The notes: generated by a model not told the origin, from the sequence alone. A stretch of DNA of 11,220 nt from an uncultured Dialister sp. (GCF_900765565.1 NZ_CAAFRZ010000253.1:1-11220), one strand, 5' to 3'; shown: positions 1 to 6,829, numbered from the stretch's first letter. A program made the numbers and translations.

Positions 1-93
1 ACACCCTTGGTGTTCAGCTATGACTTTCCCGCTGTCGGGTAGTCTTGGGACTTTCACCCTTGAGAATACGCCCATGCTGGGCGCACCACCAAT
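1..93. other. Unrecognised left-edge sequence
   Basis: No gene could be recognised here. The plus strand has an open reading frame running in from the window edge, but it continues through the following terminator and antisense to coaX, so it is probably not real. The stretch ends in a small perfect hairpin (CGCCCA 69-74, TGGGCG 78-83) just before the terminator. It could be the 3' end of a plus-strand transcription unit or of an insertion-sequence remnant lying to the left. Nothing here decides between these. Confidence 0.3.
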
Positions 94-121
94 AAAAAAC
101 CGTCCCGAAGGACGGTTTTTT
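94..121. terminator. Bidirectional rho-independent terminator
   Basis: A perfect 12-bp inverted repeat (AAAAAACCGTCC at 94-105, GGACGGTTTTTT at 110-121) encloses the tetraloop CGAA. It gives a U-tract in both directions. It starts 2 nt beyond the coaX stop codon, so it ends the coaX transcript. It can also stop a plus-strand transcript arriving from the left. Confidence 0.9.
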
Positions 122-123
122 AT

Positions 124-903
124 TTATTTTCTATCATTTTTATTCTTGTCATACAGTACCAGGAGGCCTTTCAGCGTCAGCATGGGATCCACCACATCGA
201 TGGTACGGGAAGACTTGGCGATGAGGGTAGCCAGGCCGCCGGTGGCAATGACTTTTACATTCGGTTCATTCAGTTCTACCTTGATGCGGTTTACGATTTC
301 ATCGATCTGCCCTACGAAGCCGTAGTATATGCCGGCCTGCATGGCGGAGACCGTGTTGCGGCAGATGATTTTCGGCGTCTTCACCAGTTCGATACGGGGC
401 AGCTTCGATGCTCTCTGGAACAGGGCTTCCATGGAAATGCCAATGCCCGGTGCCACAGCGCCGCCCAGGTAATTGCCTTTGGTATCCACTACGCAGAACG
501 TGGTGGCCGTACCCATGTCGATAATGATGAGGGGGCAGTCATATTCGGCAATCGCTGCCACCGCATTGACGATACGGTCGGCACCCAGTTCTTTTGGGTT
601 ATCGTAAAGGATATTCAGACCGGTCTTGATGCCGGGGCCCACCATGATGGGTTTCGTATGGAAATACCGCTGGCACATGGTTTCCAGAATCGGAATAATC
701 GGCGGTACAACGGTGGAAATGATGACATCTTCCACATCTTTGAATTCCAAACCGTTCAGATGAAACAGGGTTCCCAGAAGGGCCGCATAGCCATCAGCGG
801 TCTGCAGGGTATCCGTCGCCACCCGCCAGTGGCGGATAAGCTTTCTTTCCTTGTATACACCACAGACAATATTCGTATTCCCTACATCAAAAGCAAGAAG
901 CAT
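124..903 (-). CDS. coaX: Type III pantothenate kinase
   Basis: CoaX phosphorylates pantothenate, the first step of coenzyme A synthesis in the cytoplasm. The 259-residue product has the usual length and the acetate/sugar kinase (ASKHA) fold signatures. These are the N-terminal phosphate loop DVGNTNI (6-12), GADRI (107-111) with the probable catalytic Asp109, DMGTATT (129-135), GGAVAPG (147-153) and NTVSAMQAGIYYGF (183-196). The ATG at 903 is preceded by GGAGGAG about 7 nt upstream, which fixes the start. It appears to be monocistronic, with a promoter at 954-982 and a terminator directly after the stop. In many Bacillota coaX lies near birA or dus genes. Here birA and bioY lie just upstream on the same strand but are separated from it by about 600 bp of repeats and their own terminator. 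Type III kinases are typically not feedback-inhibited by CoA (family knowledge). Confidence 0.96.
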   Translation of the reverse strand: MLLAFDVGNTNIVCGVYKERKLIRHWRVATDTLQTADGYAALLGTLFHLNGLEFKDVEDVIISTVVPPIIPILETMCQRYFHTKPIMVGPGIKTGLNILYDNPKELGADRIVNAVAAIAEYDCPLIIIDMGTATTFCVVDTKGNYLGGAVAPGIGISMEALFQRASKLPRIELVKTPKIICRNTVSAMQAGIYYGFVGQIDEIVNRIKVELNEPNVKVIATGGLATLIAKSSRTIDVVDPMLTLKGLLVLYDKNKNDRK

Positions 904-953
904 CTGAATCTCCTCCGAATCAATGACAGAATGTCACAGTTTTGTTCTCATCA

Positions 954-982
954 AGTGTATAATGCACGTCCCGTTCTGTCAA
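954..982 (-). promoter_or_regulatory. Sigma-A type promoter of coaX
   Basis: On the minus strand a perfect -35 TTGACA (977-982) is followed 17 bp later by TACACT (954-959, 4 of 6 matches to TATAAT). This predicts a start near 947 and a leader of about 44 nt. A 13-bp palindrome TGACATTCTGTCA (924-936) lies within that leader and echoes the TTGACAGAA of the -35 region. It may be an operator or a small hairpin, but no regulator is identified. Confidence 0.65.
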
Positions 983-1082
983 GGGAATCCATAACAAATT
1001 GCATAAATTCTCGCAAAGTTTTATATCATTTCGAAAAGTCATAGATTATATGATATGTATCAGCTATGACGCTGGCGCGGTC

Positions 1083-1445
1083 AAGCGGTACGACGTTTGG
1101 GGCCCTGGGCTGATCAGGCCCTGCGGGGAAATAAGATCGAGATTGAGACCGAGATTGAGGGGAATGGGGCCAGAGGCCCTAGGGGGATAGATTCAGGTCC
1201 AGGTCTAGATCTTCAGCGGCTCCGCCGCGGATTTCATGTGACAGACCAGCGTGCGACCCTGTGGGGCTTTTAGCTGCCGGATCCAGTGGCCAGGTGACCA
1301 GGCCCTTCGGGCAAATGAGGCCGAGATCGAGGGGAATGGGGCCGGAGGCCCCGGGAATCCGGATTCGGACCATCGGCGGTGAAGCCGCTAACGTCAATAC
1401 ATAAGGCGGCGCTATAGTATTTACGCGGCGCCACCGCCATTCCTC
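1083..1445. repeat. Mosaic of degenerate dispersed intergenic repeats
   Basis: This non-coding gap between coaX and bioY holds modules also found in the other gaps. Two diverged direct copies of a hexamer run plus hairpin occur about 190 bp apart: GAGATTGAGGGGAATGGGGC near 1150 and GAGATCGAGGGGAATGGGGC near 1323. The second is followed by the perfect hairpin GGGGCC-GGA-GGCCCC. Short TCAGGCCC/CCAGGCCC motifs stand at about 1110 and 1295. A diverged copy of the GGCGGCGC hairpin element begins at 1405, but its right arm is imperfect. Open reading frames through this area have no recognisable protein character. The 100 bp nearer coaX (983-1082) hold nothing clear beyond AT-rich sequence. Confidence 0.6.
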
Positions 1446-1471
1446 ATTCCTGTTATTTCTCATTTCCCAAC

Positions 1472-1500
1472 AAAAAAGGCCGCAGGCTGCGGTCTTTTTT
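1472..1500. terminator. Rho-independent terminator after bioY
   Basis: Inverted arms AAAAAAGGCCGCA (1472-1484) and TGCGGTCTTTTTT (1488-1500) enclose a GGC loop, with one G-U pair. Read on the minus strand it lies about 10 nt after the bioY stop and ends in a U-tract. The A-rich left side means it could also work on the plus strand. Confidence 0.88.
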
Positions 1501-1509
1501 TTCGTACTA

Positions 1510-2079
1510 TCAATGTTCCGTAGATGCATAGTAGCCGGCCTGGTTCAGGGACTGGCGGATCCGGGTGCCCAGGATGACACCCAGTACCACTTTGATCAGG
1601 TCAAACGCTACGAAGGGGAATACGGTGAGAGTCAGTGCTGTCCACAGGGGCATTTCTTTTCCCAGGCCGAAATGGAAGTATCCCATGAACCATACAAGGC
1701 CCAGAAGATAGCAGCAGATGAGTCCCAGCACCGCGGCGGAAACCTGGCGGAGGAAGTGGCCCTTTTCAGCAAGCCGGAATCCGGAAACCCATGCCATCAC
1801 CACGAACCCCAGGTAGTAGCCGCCTACAGGGGAAAGGAAAATGCCGGCTCCTGCTTTGCCCATGGTGAGAATCGGAACGCCCATAAGCCCCAGGAGGAGC
1901 CAGAGCCCTATGGAAATGGCCCCCCATTTCCGGCCCAGTACACCACCGGCCAGGGCACAGACGAAACTTTGGAGAGTAATCGGCACCGGACCGATGGGGA
2001 ACGTGAACTGGGACAGAATCGCCATAATTCCCGCAAATATGGCGGCACTGATCATATTATGCATTTTTTCTTTTTCCAT
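1510..2079 (-). CDS. bioY: Biotin transporter BioY (ECF S component)
   Basis: BioY is the membrane substrate-binding subunit of energy-coupling factor biotin transporters. In many Bacillota it shares the EcfA/EcfA'/EcfT energising module encoded elsewhere; none of these is in the window. The 189-residue product is of normal length and mostly hydrophobic, compatible with six membrane segments. Family signatures are visible: VPITLQSFV (32-40), LLGLMGVPI (62-70) and SPVGGYYLGF (83-92). The ATG at 2079 is favoured by GAGGA 5 nt upstream and a second GGAG further out; an in-frame ATG six codons in is an alternative. It lies 159 bp downstream of birA on the same strand with no convincing promoter between them, so co-transcription is likely. 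A strong terminator follows. Confidence 0.95.
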   Translation of the reverse strand: MEKEKMHNMISAAIFAGIMAILSQFTFPIGPVPITLQSFVCALAGGVLGRKWGAISIGLWLLLGLMGVPILTMGKAGAGIFLSPVGGYYLGFVVMAWVSGFRLAEKGHFLRQVSAAVLGLICCYLLGLVWFMGYFHFGLGKEMPLWTALTLTVFPFVAFDLIKVVLGVILGTRIRQSLNQAGYYASTEH

Positions 2080-2199
2080 AGGAATCCTCTTCTCCTTCTT
2101 TGGCTTACCGTCCGTGATTCAGACATGAAGAGTGAAATGCCCGGAACGGCTGCTGCTTACGTCAATCCCAAACTCTAAAAACTGGGACCTCTTCTTAAC

Positions 2200-2220
2200 A
2201 GGGCACCAGCCCGGTGCCCT
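2200..2220. terminator. Intercistronic hairpin between birA and bioY (weak or partial terminator)
   Basis: A perfect 8-bp inverted repeat (AGGGCACC 2200-2207, GGTGCCCT 2213-2220) with a 5-nt loop lies 18 nt after the birA stop. On the minus strand it is followed by TGTTAAG rather than a U-tract. A strong terminator is therefore doubtful; partial termination or mRNA stabilisation between the two genes is equally possible. Confidence 0.4.
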
Positions 2221-2238
2221 TCTTTGAATATGCAGTTT

Positions 2239-3228
2239 TTACCGTTTTGGTATCGGTGCATCAATGGGGCGGATGGATACATCCCCCGCCAGCACTCGGG
2301 TCACCGCCTTACCGGTATCCACGAGAAGGCATCCGTCCTTATCGATGCCTACAGCCTTTCCGGTATAGCTGTCATCGCCGAAAATGACCCGTACTTCCTG
2401 GCCGATCGTAACAGAAAGGGATTTCCAGTCTTCCAGAACCTTGTCAAATCCCTCTTCCTGGGCCACTTTGTACTCTTTTTCCAGTTCATAAAGGACCGCA
2501 GCCAGGAGATCTTTCCGGGATACATCGATGCCTTCATTCAGGAAGGAAGTCGCCGTTTCCCGTGCTTCTTCCGGGAAATCGTTCTTCTTCATGCCCGTAT
2601 TGATGCCGATGCCGATGATGATGTAATCAATTTTTTCCATGGAAGCTGACATTTCCGTCAGGATGCCCACCATCTTCTTGCCGTGGTACAGGATATCGTT
2701 AGGCCACTTGATGCCCGCATCCTTCAGACCCATGCGGCGGATACCCCGGCATACGCCAATGGCAGCCAGCAGCGTACATTTGGCTGCTTCCATGGGGAAG
2801 AACTTCGGACGAAGGATGAGGGAGAACCAGATGCCCTTGGCGAAGGGGCAGTTAAATTTCCGTGTCAGCCGGCCATGGCCATTTGTCTGTTCTTCGGCAA
2901 TGACGATGGTCCCCTCTTCCGCCCCTTTCCTGGCGATTTCCTTGGCTTCATCGTTGGTGGATGAAGTCGTTTCCAGGTACACCACATGGCGTCCGAAGGT
3001 TTCAGTATGAAGGGCACTCTCGATTTCCAGGGGTGTCAGGAGATTGGGTGCATAAATGAGCCGGTACCCCTTTCGGGTGCTGGATTCAAAAATATAGCCC
3101 CTCTCTTTCAATACGTTAATATGTTTCCAGATGGCTGTGCGGGAAACATGCAGGTCCCTGGAAATCTGCTGTCCCGATACAAATTGTCCATTTGCCTTTC
3201 TGAAATACTCCAGAATCTCGTTTCTCAT
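2239..3228 (-). CDS. birA: Bifunctional biotin-protein ligase / biotin operon repressor
   Basis: BirA makes biotinyl-AMP, attaches biotin to carboxylase carrier domains and, as a DNA-binding holo-repressor, senses biotin. The 329-residue product has all three expected parts. An N-terminal winged helix-turn-helix covers about 1-60 (SGQQISRDLHVSRTAIWKHI at 18-37). The ligase domain covers about 80-270, with the catalytic-lysine motif KWPND (174-178) and GIGINTG (206-212). A C-terminal SH3-like domain covers about 272-321. The biotinyl-AMP loop, GRGRRG in E. coli, reads GHGRLT (117-122) here, which is unusual. The ATG at 3228 has AGGAGG 6 nt upstream. It is transcribed with, and just ahead of, bioY. 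Its HTH domain and the half-site in its own promoter suggest autoregulation (inference). Confidence 0.95.
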   Translation of the reverse strand: MRNEILEYFRKANGQFVSGQQISRDLHVSRTAIWKHINVLKERGYIFESSTRKGYRLIYAPNLLTPLEIESALHTETFGRHVVYLETTSSTNDEAKEIARKGAEEGTIVIAEEQTNGHGRLTRKFNCPFAKGIWFSLILRPKFFPMEAAKCTLLAAIGVCRGIRRMGLKDAGIKWPNDILYHGKKMVGILTEMSASMEKIDYIIIGIGINTGMKKNDFPEEARETATSFLNEGIDVSRKDLLAAVLYELEKEYKVAQEEGFDKVLEDWKSLSVTIGQEVRVIFGDDSYTGKAVGIDKDGCLLVDTGKAVTRVLAGDVSIRPIDAPIPKR

Positions 3229-3306
3229 AAAACGCCTCCTATATCTGTATAGATGATACCAGCAGCGCCGGAAATACTTTCTTTCCTGGCTGTACTATTT
3301 TCTCTA

Positions 3307-3335
3307 ATTATAGTCAGTTGTAAACCATTAGTCAA
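3307..3335 (-). promoter_or_regulatory. Promoter of birA-bioY with possible BirA half-operator
   Basis: On the minus strand TTGACT (3330-3335), a 17-bp spacer and a perfect TATAAT (3307-3312) make a strong sigma-A promoter with a leader of roughly 70 nt. The spacer contains GGTTTACAA (3318-3326), which equals one half of the conserved BirA operator (TTGTAAACC-N14/15-GGTTTACAA). The matching left half is poor (roughly 4 of 9), so the operator assignment is tentative while the promoter is solid. Confidence 0.75.
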
Positions 3336-3366
3336 CCTCATTTATCATGTGCATTGACATTGTTTA

Positions 3367-3398
3367 AGATCGAGATCGAGATTGAGATCGAGATTGAG
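3367..3398 (+). repeat. GAGATC/GAGATT hexamer array
   Basis: About five head-to-tail copies of a 6-bp unit alternate between GAGATC and GAGATT, starting just upstream of the birA promoter. Related arrays (GAGGTC or GAGACC units) occur near 1133, 5756 and, inverted, 6102. The array opens the repeat-rich gap between birA and hslU. Confidence 0.7.
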
Positions 3399-3445
3399 TC
3401 AGTCAGCCTGCGGCGCAGATAGAGTACGGTTGGAGTCACTGAGAG

Positions 3446-3690
3446 CAAGGCCTTGAGCCTTGGGCATTGAGCTGGTCAGGCCCTTTGGGCCACAACCTTC
3501 TCCGCGGTTCTCGCCGTAAATGCACCCCTATTCCCGCTTCGCGGGAATTTCCCCCGGAGGGGAAAGCATGTTTCAGGAAAGCCAGGGAAGCGAAAAGTTC
3601 CCGCCGTTCAAACGCCCGCTCATTCATTTATCCCCTGGCTCGCAGGGCCTGATCAGCTCAAGGCTCAAGGCTGAATGCTCAAGGCCCTTA
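3446..3690. repeat. Dispersed intergenic element with inverted CTTGAGC/TCAGGCCC ends
   Basis: The left end (about 3446-3483) carries CCTTGAGCC then GAGCTGGTCAGGCCC. The right end (about 3644-3687) carries the same modules inverted (GGGCCTGATCAGCTCAAGGC). The interior contains a block at 3464-3573 that recurs at 5949-6057. Within it are two adjacent perfect hairpins: ATTCCCGC-TTC-GCGGGAAT (3530-3548) and TTCCCC-CGGA-GGGGAA (3549-3564). Short open frames cross the element on both strands but show no protein family features. I read it as a non-autonomous repeat element or structured RNA or DNA cassette, not a gene. Confidence 0.6.
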
Positions 3691-3715
3691 TACGTTCGCA
3701 CGCTGCATAATAAAA

Positions 3716-3745
3716 AGCTCCGGAGATGGATTTATCTCCGGAGCT
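3716..3745 (-). terminator. Rho-independent terminator after hslU
   Basis: A perfect 12-bp stem (AGCTCCGGAGAT 3716-3727, ATCTCCGGAGCT 3734-3745) with a 6-nt loop is followed on the minus strand by TTTTTATTAT. It sits 6 nt after the hslU stop codon and ends the hslV-hslU operon. Confidence 0.93.
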
Positions 3746-3751
3746 GCCTTG

Positions 3752-5107
3752 TCACAGGATATAGTTTGAAATATCGATATTTTCCGTAATCTGTCCCAGC
3801 TTTTCCTTTACATAGGTACTGTCAATGGTAACTTCTTTATTTTCCAGGTCCGGCGCATCGAAGGAGAGATCCTCCAGCACCCGTTCCAGGATGGTATAGA
3901 GTCTTCTGGCTCCGATATCTTCCGTTTCTGAATTGACCCGGGATGCGATTTCTGCAATCGTATCCAGCGCGTCTTCCCGGAATGTCACCTTCACCCCTTC
4001 TGTTTCCAGAAGCGCCGTGTACTGGCGGATGAGCGCCTGTCTCGGTTCTGTCAGGATCCGGCGCAGGTCTTCCTTCGTGAGGCTGGAAAGTTCTACGCGG
4101 ATAGGGAAACGGCCCTGCAATTCCGGAATGAGGTCACTGGGTTTAGAAACGTGGAAAGCGCCGGCAGCCATGAAGAGGATGTGATCCGTCTTCACCTGGC
4201 CGTACTTTGTCTTCACCGTAGCCCCTTCCACGATGGGGAGGATGTCCCGCTGCACCCCTTCCCGGGATACATCGGGACCGCCGGATGAACCGTGGCGTCC
4301 GGCGATTTTATCGATTTCATCAATGAAAATGATGCCCCGTTCCTCCGCATAATGGATGGCCCGGTCCTTCACCACTTCCATATCCACCATTTCGTCCGCC
4401 GCCTCTTCAGCCAGGATTTTCTTTGCATCCCGGACGGTGACTTTTTTCTTCTTCATCTTTTTCGGCATCATGCTGGTGATCATGATGGAAATCTGGTTGG
4501 CCTGCTCATTGTCAGACTGGGGAGCGCTCCCTCGGTCTTCCACTTCGATTTCAATCTGCCGGTCATCGAGTTCGCCGCTCCTGATCCGCCGCAGGAGGTC
4601 AGAGCGCCGTTCCTTTTCTCCTTCATCCTGGGGCGCTTCCTGTTTCTTCTCGCCGAAAATGATATCCATGGGACTTCTGGTCTCCGGTTTTTTCGATGGC
4701 CACATGGCTTCCCCGATGCGGCGCACCGCTTCTTCCTCCGCATCCCGGCCATGGCGGGAGGATTCTTCTTTTTTCACAAGCCGAACCGCTTCTTCTACCA
4801 GGTCCCGTACCATGGATTCCACATCCCGGCCTACATAGCCCACTTCCGTGTACTTTGTGGCTTCCACCTTCACAAAGGGGGCATGGGTGAGAGAGGCTAT
4901 GCGGCGGGCAATCTCTGTCTTGCCCACTCCCGTAGGCCCGATGAGAAGGATGTTCTTCGGGCTGATTTCCTTTGCAATCTCCGGGGAAAGGCGGCTCGCC
5001 CGCCAGCGGTTTCGAAGGGCCACAGCCACAGAACGCTTTGCTTCTTTCTGTCCCACAATGTACTGGTCCAGATATTCTACAATTTTACGAGGTGTCAGTT
5101 CATCCAT
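3752..5107 (-). CDS. hslU: ATP-dependent protease ATPase subunit HslU (ClpY)
   Basis: HslU is the AAA+ unfoldase that caps HslV and threads substrates into it. The 451-residue product has the full family layout. It shows Walker A GPTGVGKT (57-64), the pore loop GYVGRD (90-95) and a charged intermediate (I) domain at about 105-245. Walker B IIFIDEID (259-266), the arginine-finger region QGRFPIR (331-337) and sensor 2 GARRL (399-403) follow. The C-terminal tail SNYIL is the segment that normally inserts into HslV to activate it. Its ATG shares one base with the hslV stop (TGATG), and GGAGGA lies 6 nt upstream inside hslV, so translation is probably coupled. Length is between those of the E. coli and B. 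subtilis proteins. Nothing suggests damage. Confidence 0.98.
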   Translation of the reverse strand: MDELTPRKIVEYLDQYIVGQKEAKRSVAVALRNRWRASRLSPEIAKEISPKNILLIGPTGVGKTEIARRIASLTHAPFVKVEATKYTEVGYVGRDVESMVRDLVEEAVRLVKKEESSRHGRDAEEEAVRRIGEAMWPSKKPETRSPMDIIFGEKKQEAPQDEGEKERRSDLLRRIRSGELDDRQIEIEVEDRGSAPQSDNEQANQISIMITSMMPKKMKKKKVTVRDAKKILAEEAADEMVDMEVVKDRAIHYAEERGIIFIDEIDKIAGRHGSSGGPDVSREGVQRDILPIVEGATVKTKYGQVKTDHILFMAAGAFHVSKPSDLIPELQGRFPIRVELSSLTKEDLRRILTEPRQALIRQYTALLETEGVKVTFREDALDTIAEIASRVNSETEDIGARRLYTILERVLEDLSFDAPDLENKEVTIDSTYVKEKLGQITENIDISNYIL

Positions 5108-5637
5108 CAGATTTCCTCCACAATTACATTATGGTTTGTATATACACAGATATCCGCCGCAATATGGAGCGACTTCTCCGCAATCTCCCGGGCCGAGAGA
5201 TTTGTGGACTGGGCCAGGGCCCGGGCTGCGGCCAGGGCATAGTTGCCGCCGCTTCCGATGGCCAGAATGCCATCGTCCGGCTCAATGACTTCCCCACTGC
5301 CGGAAACGAGGAACAGGTGCTCCCCATCTGTAAGAATCAGGAGAGCTTCCAGTTTCTGAAGCACCCGGTCACTGCGCCAATCCTTGGCAAATTCCACTGC
5401 CGCCCGGACCAGGTTCCCATTACAGTCACGGAGCTTGGATTCGAATTTATCAAAAAGGGAAAATGCATCGGCCACGGAGCCCGCAAAACCGGCAATGATT
5501 TTCCCATGGTACAGACGCCGTACCTTACGGGCTGTATTCTTCATGATCACCGCATTGCCCATGGTTACCTGTCCATCGCCGGCCATGGCGGTGTGGCCAT
5601 CTTTCTTCACCGCCAGAATCGTTGTCGCTGTAAACAT
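5107..5637 (-). CDS. hslV: ATP-dependent protease proteolytic subunit HslV (ClpQ)
   Basis: HslV is the proteasome beta-like peptidase of the HslUV complex. The 176-residue product begins [10 protein letters not shown]. By alignment with HslV families, Thr5 is the probable catalytic N-terminal threonine exposed after removal of MFTA. Other signatures are GDGQVT (20-25, containing the Asp17 equivalent), ARKVR (36-40, with the Lys33 equivalent), [10 protein letters not shown] (50-59) and IGSGGNYA (127-134). The start at 5637 is chosen over in-frame ATGs at 5652 and 5679. It has AGGAGGT immediately upstream and gives the normal short propeptide, whereas the upstream ATGs lack ribosome sites. It is first in the operon, with hslU overlapping its stop codon. 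Regulation beyond the promoter is not evident; no CIRCE or CtsR site was seen. Confidence 0.97.
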   Translation of the reverse strand: MFTATTILAVKKDGHTAMAGDGQVTMGNAVIMKNTARKVRRLYHGKIIAGFAGSVADAFSLFDKFESKLRDCNGNLVRAAVEFAKDWRSDRVLQKLEALLILTDGEHLFLVSGSGEVIEPDDGILAIGSGGNYALAAARALAQSTNLSAREIAEKSLHIAADICVYTNHNVIVEEI

Positions 5638-5714
5638 AGTACCTCCTGTCATGAATATAACAAATACTCTATGGTTCACTGCCAGAGGGCAGCTTGATTG
5701 TCATACCTTTATCT

Positions 5715-5744
5715 ATTATACGTTACGGGGGTAGAAAATGACAG
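5715..5744 (-). promoter_or_regulatory. Promoter of hslV-hslU
   Basis: On the minus strand a perfect TATAAT (5715-5720) lies 18 bp from a weaker -35 CTGTCA (5739-5744, 4 of 6). The predicted leader of about 70 nt contains a small hairpin CTGCC-loop-GGCAG (5679-5692) ahead of the ribosome site. Confidence 0.6.
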
Positions 5745-5755
5745 GAGGCTATAAT

Positions 5756-6122
5756 GAAATCGAGGTCGAGGTCGAGGTCGAGACTGAGGGGATCCGCCTG
5801 CGGCGCTGTCATTTGGCTGAGAACCGTGCGAACGGACAGAGGCTTCTAGCTGTTAGCTGCTAGCTTCTAGGAAAATGGCCAGCCTGCAGCGCTTTCGTTT
5901 GAATATGAGTCGTACGAACATATGCGGGCATTGAGCCTTTAGCCTTGAGCATTGAGCTGGTCAGATCCTTTGGGCGGGAACCTGCTCTGCGGCTCTTGCC
6001 GTAAATGCACCCCTATTCCCTCTTCGCGGGACTTTCCCCAGAGGGGAATGCAGGTTTTAGTTTTCTGGCCCCCACTGTAGGAACTGCCGAAGGCTGATTA
6101 TCTCGGTCTCGACCTCGACCTC
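5756..6122. repeat. Intergenic element bounded by inverted GAGGTC arrays
   Basis: The left end has hexamer units GAAATC, three GAGGTC and GAGACT (5756-5788). The right end (6102-6122) is the inverted array CTCGGTCTCGACCTCGACC followed by TC. Over 21 bases the ends match as inverted repeats at 20 positions (5768-5788 against 6102-6122). Inside are TAGCTGTTAGCTGCTAGC motifs near 5848, CTTGAGC units near 5935-5955, and the second copy of the tandem-hairpin block (5949-6057, hairpin TTCCCC-AGA-GGGGAA at 6034-6048). No coding sequence is recognisable. It fills the divergent gap between hslV and the thioesterase gene. Confidence 0.65.
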
Positions 6123-6134
6123 ATCGCCCCCACC

Positions 6135-6163
6135 TTGCATTCCCTATGCCCGTCGAGTAAGAT
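6135..6163 (+). promoter_or_regulatory. Possible promoter of the thioesterase gene
   Basis: TTGCAT (6135-6140), a 17-bp spacer and TAAGAT (6158-6163) are placed properly about 30 nt before the start codon. Both boxes are imperfect, so this is only a candidate. Confidence 0.4.
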
Positions 6164-6196
6164 AGAAAGGACATAGTAAAAAAGGATGGGATCCAT

Positions 6197-6664
6197 ATGG
6201 CAGACGAAATTGTTCAGATTACAGATCCGGAGAAAATCCGGCAGCATATACGGGATATTTACAGCAAGAACCATTTCATGGCTGATTATTTCCACATTCA
6301 CATCGATGAAATTCACTGCGGCAGTGTAACAGTAAGCCTGAAGACAGACCCGGCAAAGCACAATAACCACACCGGCCGCCTCCATGGCGGGGTCCTTGTG
6401 GCCCTGGCCGATTCGGTTACCGGCGTCACCAGTGCCTCTGTGGGCGCTTCGGTGGTCACCGTATCCATGACCATGAATTTTATCCGTAACGCGAAATCCG
6501 GAGAAACGATACGGGTCACCAGCCACATCACCCACCGCGGCAGAAAGACCATTGTCATTGAAGCCAATATGTACGATGAGGAAAATCACCTCATGGCCAA
6601 TATCCTGGCCACCATGATGGTGATGAAGCCTTTCCCGGAAATTCCGGAACACTGGGAAGGATGA
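6197..6664 (+). CDS. PaaI-family hotdog-fold thioesterase
   Basis: This 155-residue protein belongs to the PaaI/YbgC-like hotdog thioesterases, which hydrolyse acyl-CoA or aryl-CoA thioesters in the cytoplasm. The key motif HGGVLVALADS (63-73) is clear, with Asp72 at the usual catalytic acid position. It is followed by the beta-strand region VVTVSMTMNFIRNA (86-99) and GETIRVTSHITHRGRKT (102-118). Length is typical. The natural substrate cannot be read from the sequence; there is no phenylacetate or menaquinone gene nearby. The ATG at 6197 is preceded by AAGGAT and GGGAT, a fair ribosome site with long spacing. It is the only convincing plus-strand gene here and stands alone, flanked by repeat elements on both sides. 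Confidence 0.88.
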   Translation: MADEIVQITDPEKIRQHIRDIYSKNHFMADYFHIHIDEIHCGSVTVSLKTDPAKHNNHTGRLHGGVLVALADSVTGVTSASVGASVVTVSMTMNFIRNAKSGETIRVTSHITHRGRKTIVIEANMYDEENHLMANILATMMVMKPFPEIPEHWEG

Positions 6665-6670
6665 GAGAAG

Positions 6671-6775
6671 CCTGCGGCGAAAAAAGATTTGAGAATTGAG
6701 TGCAGAGAATTGAGGCCAGGCGGCTTCACCGCAACCCGGTCTCATAAGGCGGCGCTTCCTGATTTGTGCGCCGCC
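6671..6775 (+). repeat. 105-bp 3'-flanking repeat with GGCGGCGC hairpin (copy 1)
   Basis: It starts 7 bp after the thioesterase stop. It begins CCTGCGGCGAAAAAAGATTT, continues with GAATTGAG units, and ends in the perfect 8-bp hairpin GGCGGCGC (6748-6755), 12-nt loop, GCGCCGCC (6768-6775). An inverted copy of the same length lies at 9933-10037. My hand alignment of the 77 bases before the hairpin gives about 68 matches. Diverged relatives occur near 1405 and 8883. Confidence 0.75.
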
Positions 6776-6780
6776 GCCAC

Positions 6781-6829
6781 CACTCCTCACTCCTCACTCC
6801 TCACTCCTCACTTCTCACTTCTCACTTCT
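6781..6829 (+). repeat. Seven-copy heptamer tandem repeat
   Basis: Four perfect CACTCCT units are followed by three perfect CACTTCT units, 49 bp in all, directly after the GGCGGCGC hairpin. It lies in non-coding DNA between the thioesterase gene and the metY terminator. Such arrays are prone to slippage, so the copy number may vary between strains (inference). Confidence 0.9.

Noticed and set aside
1179..1529. 116-codon minus-strand open frame between coaX and bioY
   Set aside because: It runs through the bioY terminator and the repeat modules, overlaps the end of bioY, has no ribosome site and shows no domain character.
2080..2238. Separate bioY promoter with BirA operator
   Set aside because: TTGACG occurs on the minus strand, but no acceptable -10 box lies at the right distance and no TTGTAAACC-type half-site was found.
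3436..3789. Overlapping short open frames on both strands between birA and hslU
   Set aside because: They lie in the dispersed element and its hairpins, lack ribosome sites, and one crosses the hslU terminator.
4292..5242. 316-codon plus-strand open frame
   Set aside because: It is antisense to hslU and hslV, whose family motifs are unambiguous; the long frame reflects codon bias on the other strand.
5754..5850. Plus-strand short ORF starting MKSRSRSRSR with AGGAGG upstream
   Set aside because: The ribosome-like site is part of an inverted copy of the hslV site, and the protein is only the translated GAGGTC hexamer array; no promoter was seen.
6781..6829. CRISPR-like array
   Set aside because: The 7-bp units are directly adjacent with no spacers, so this is a simple tandem repeat.
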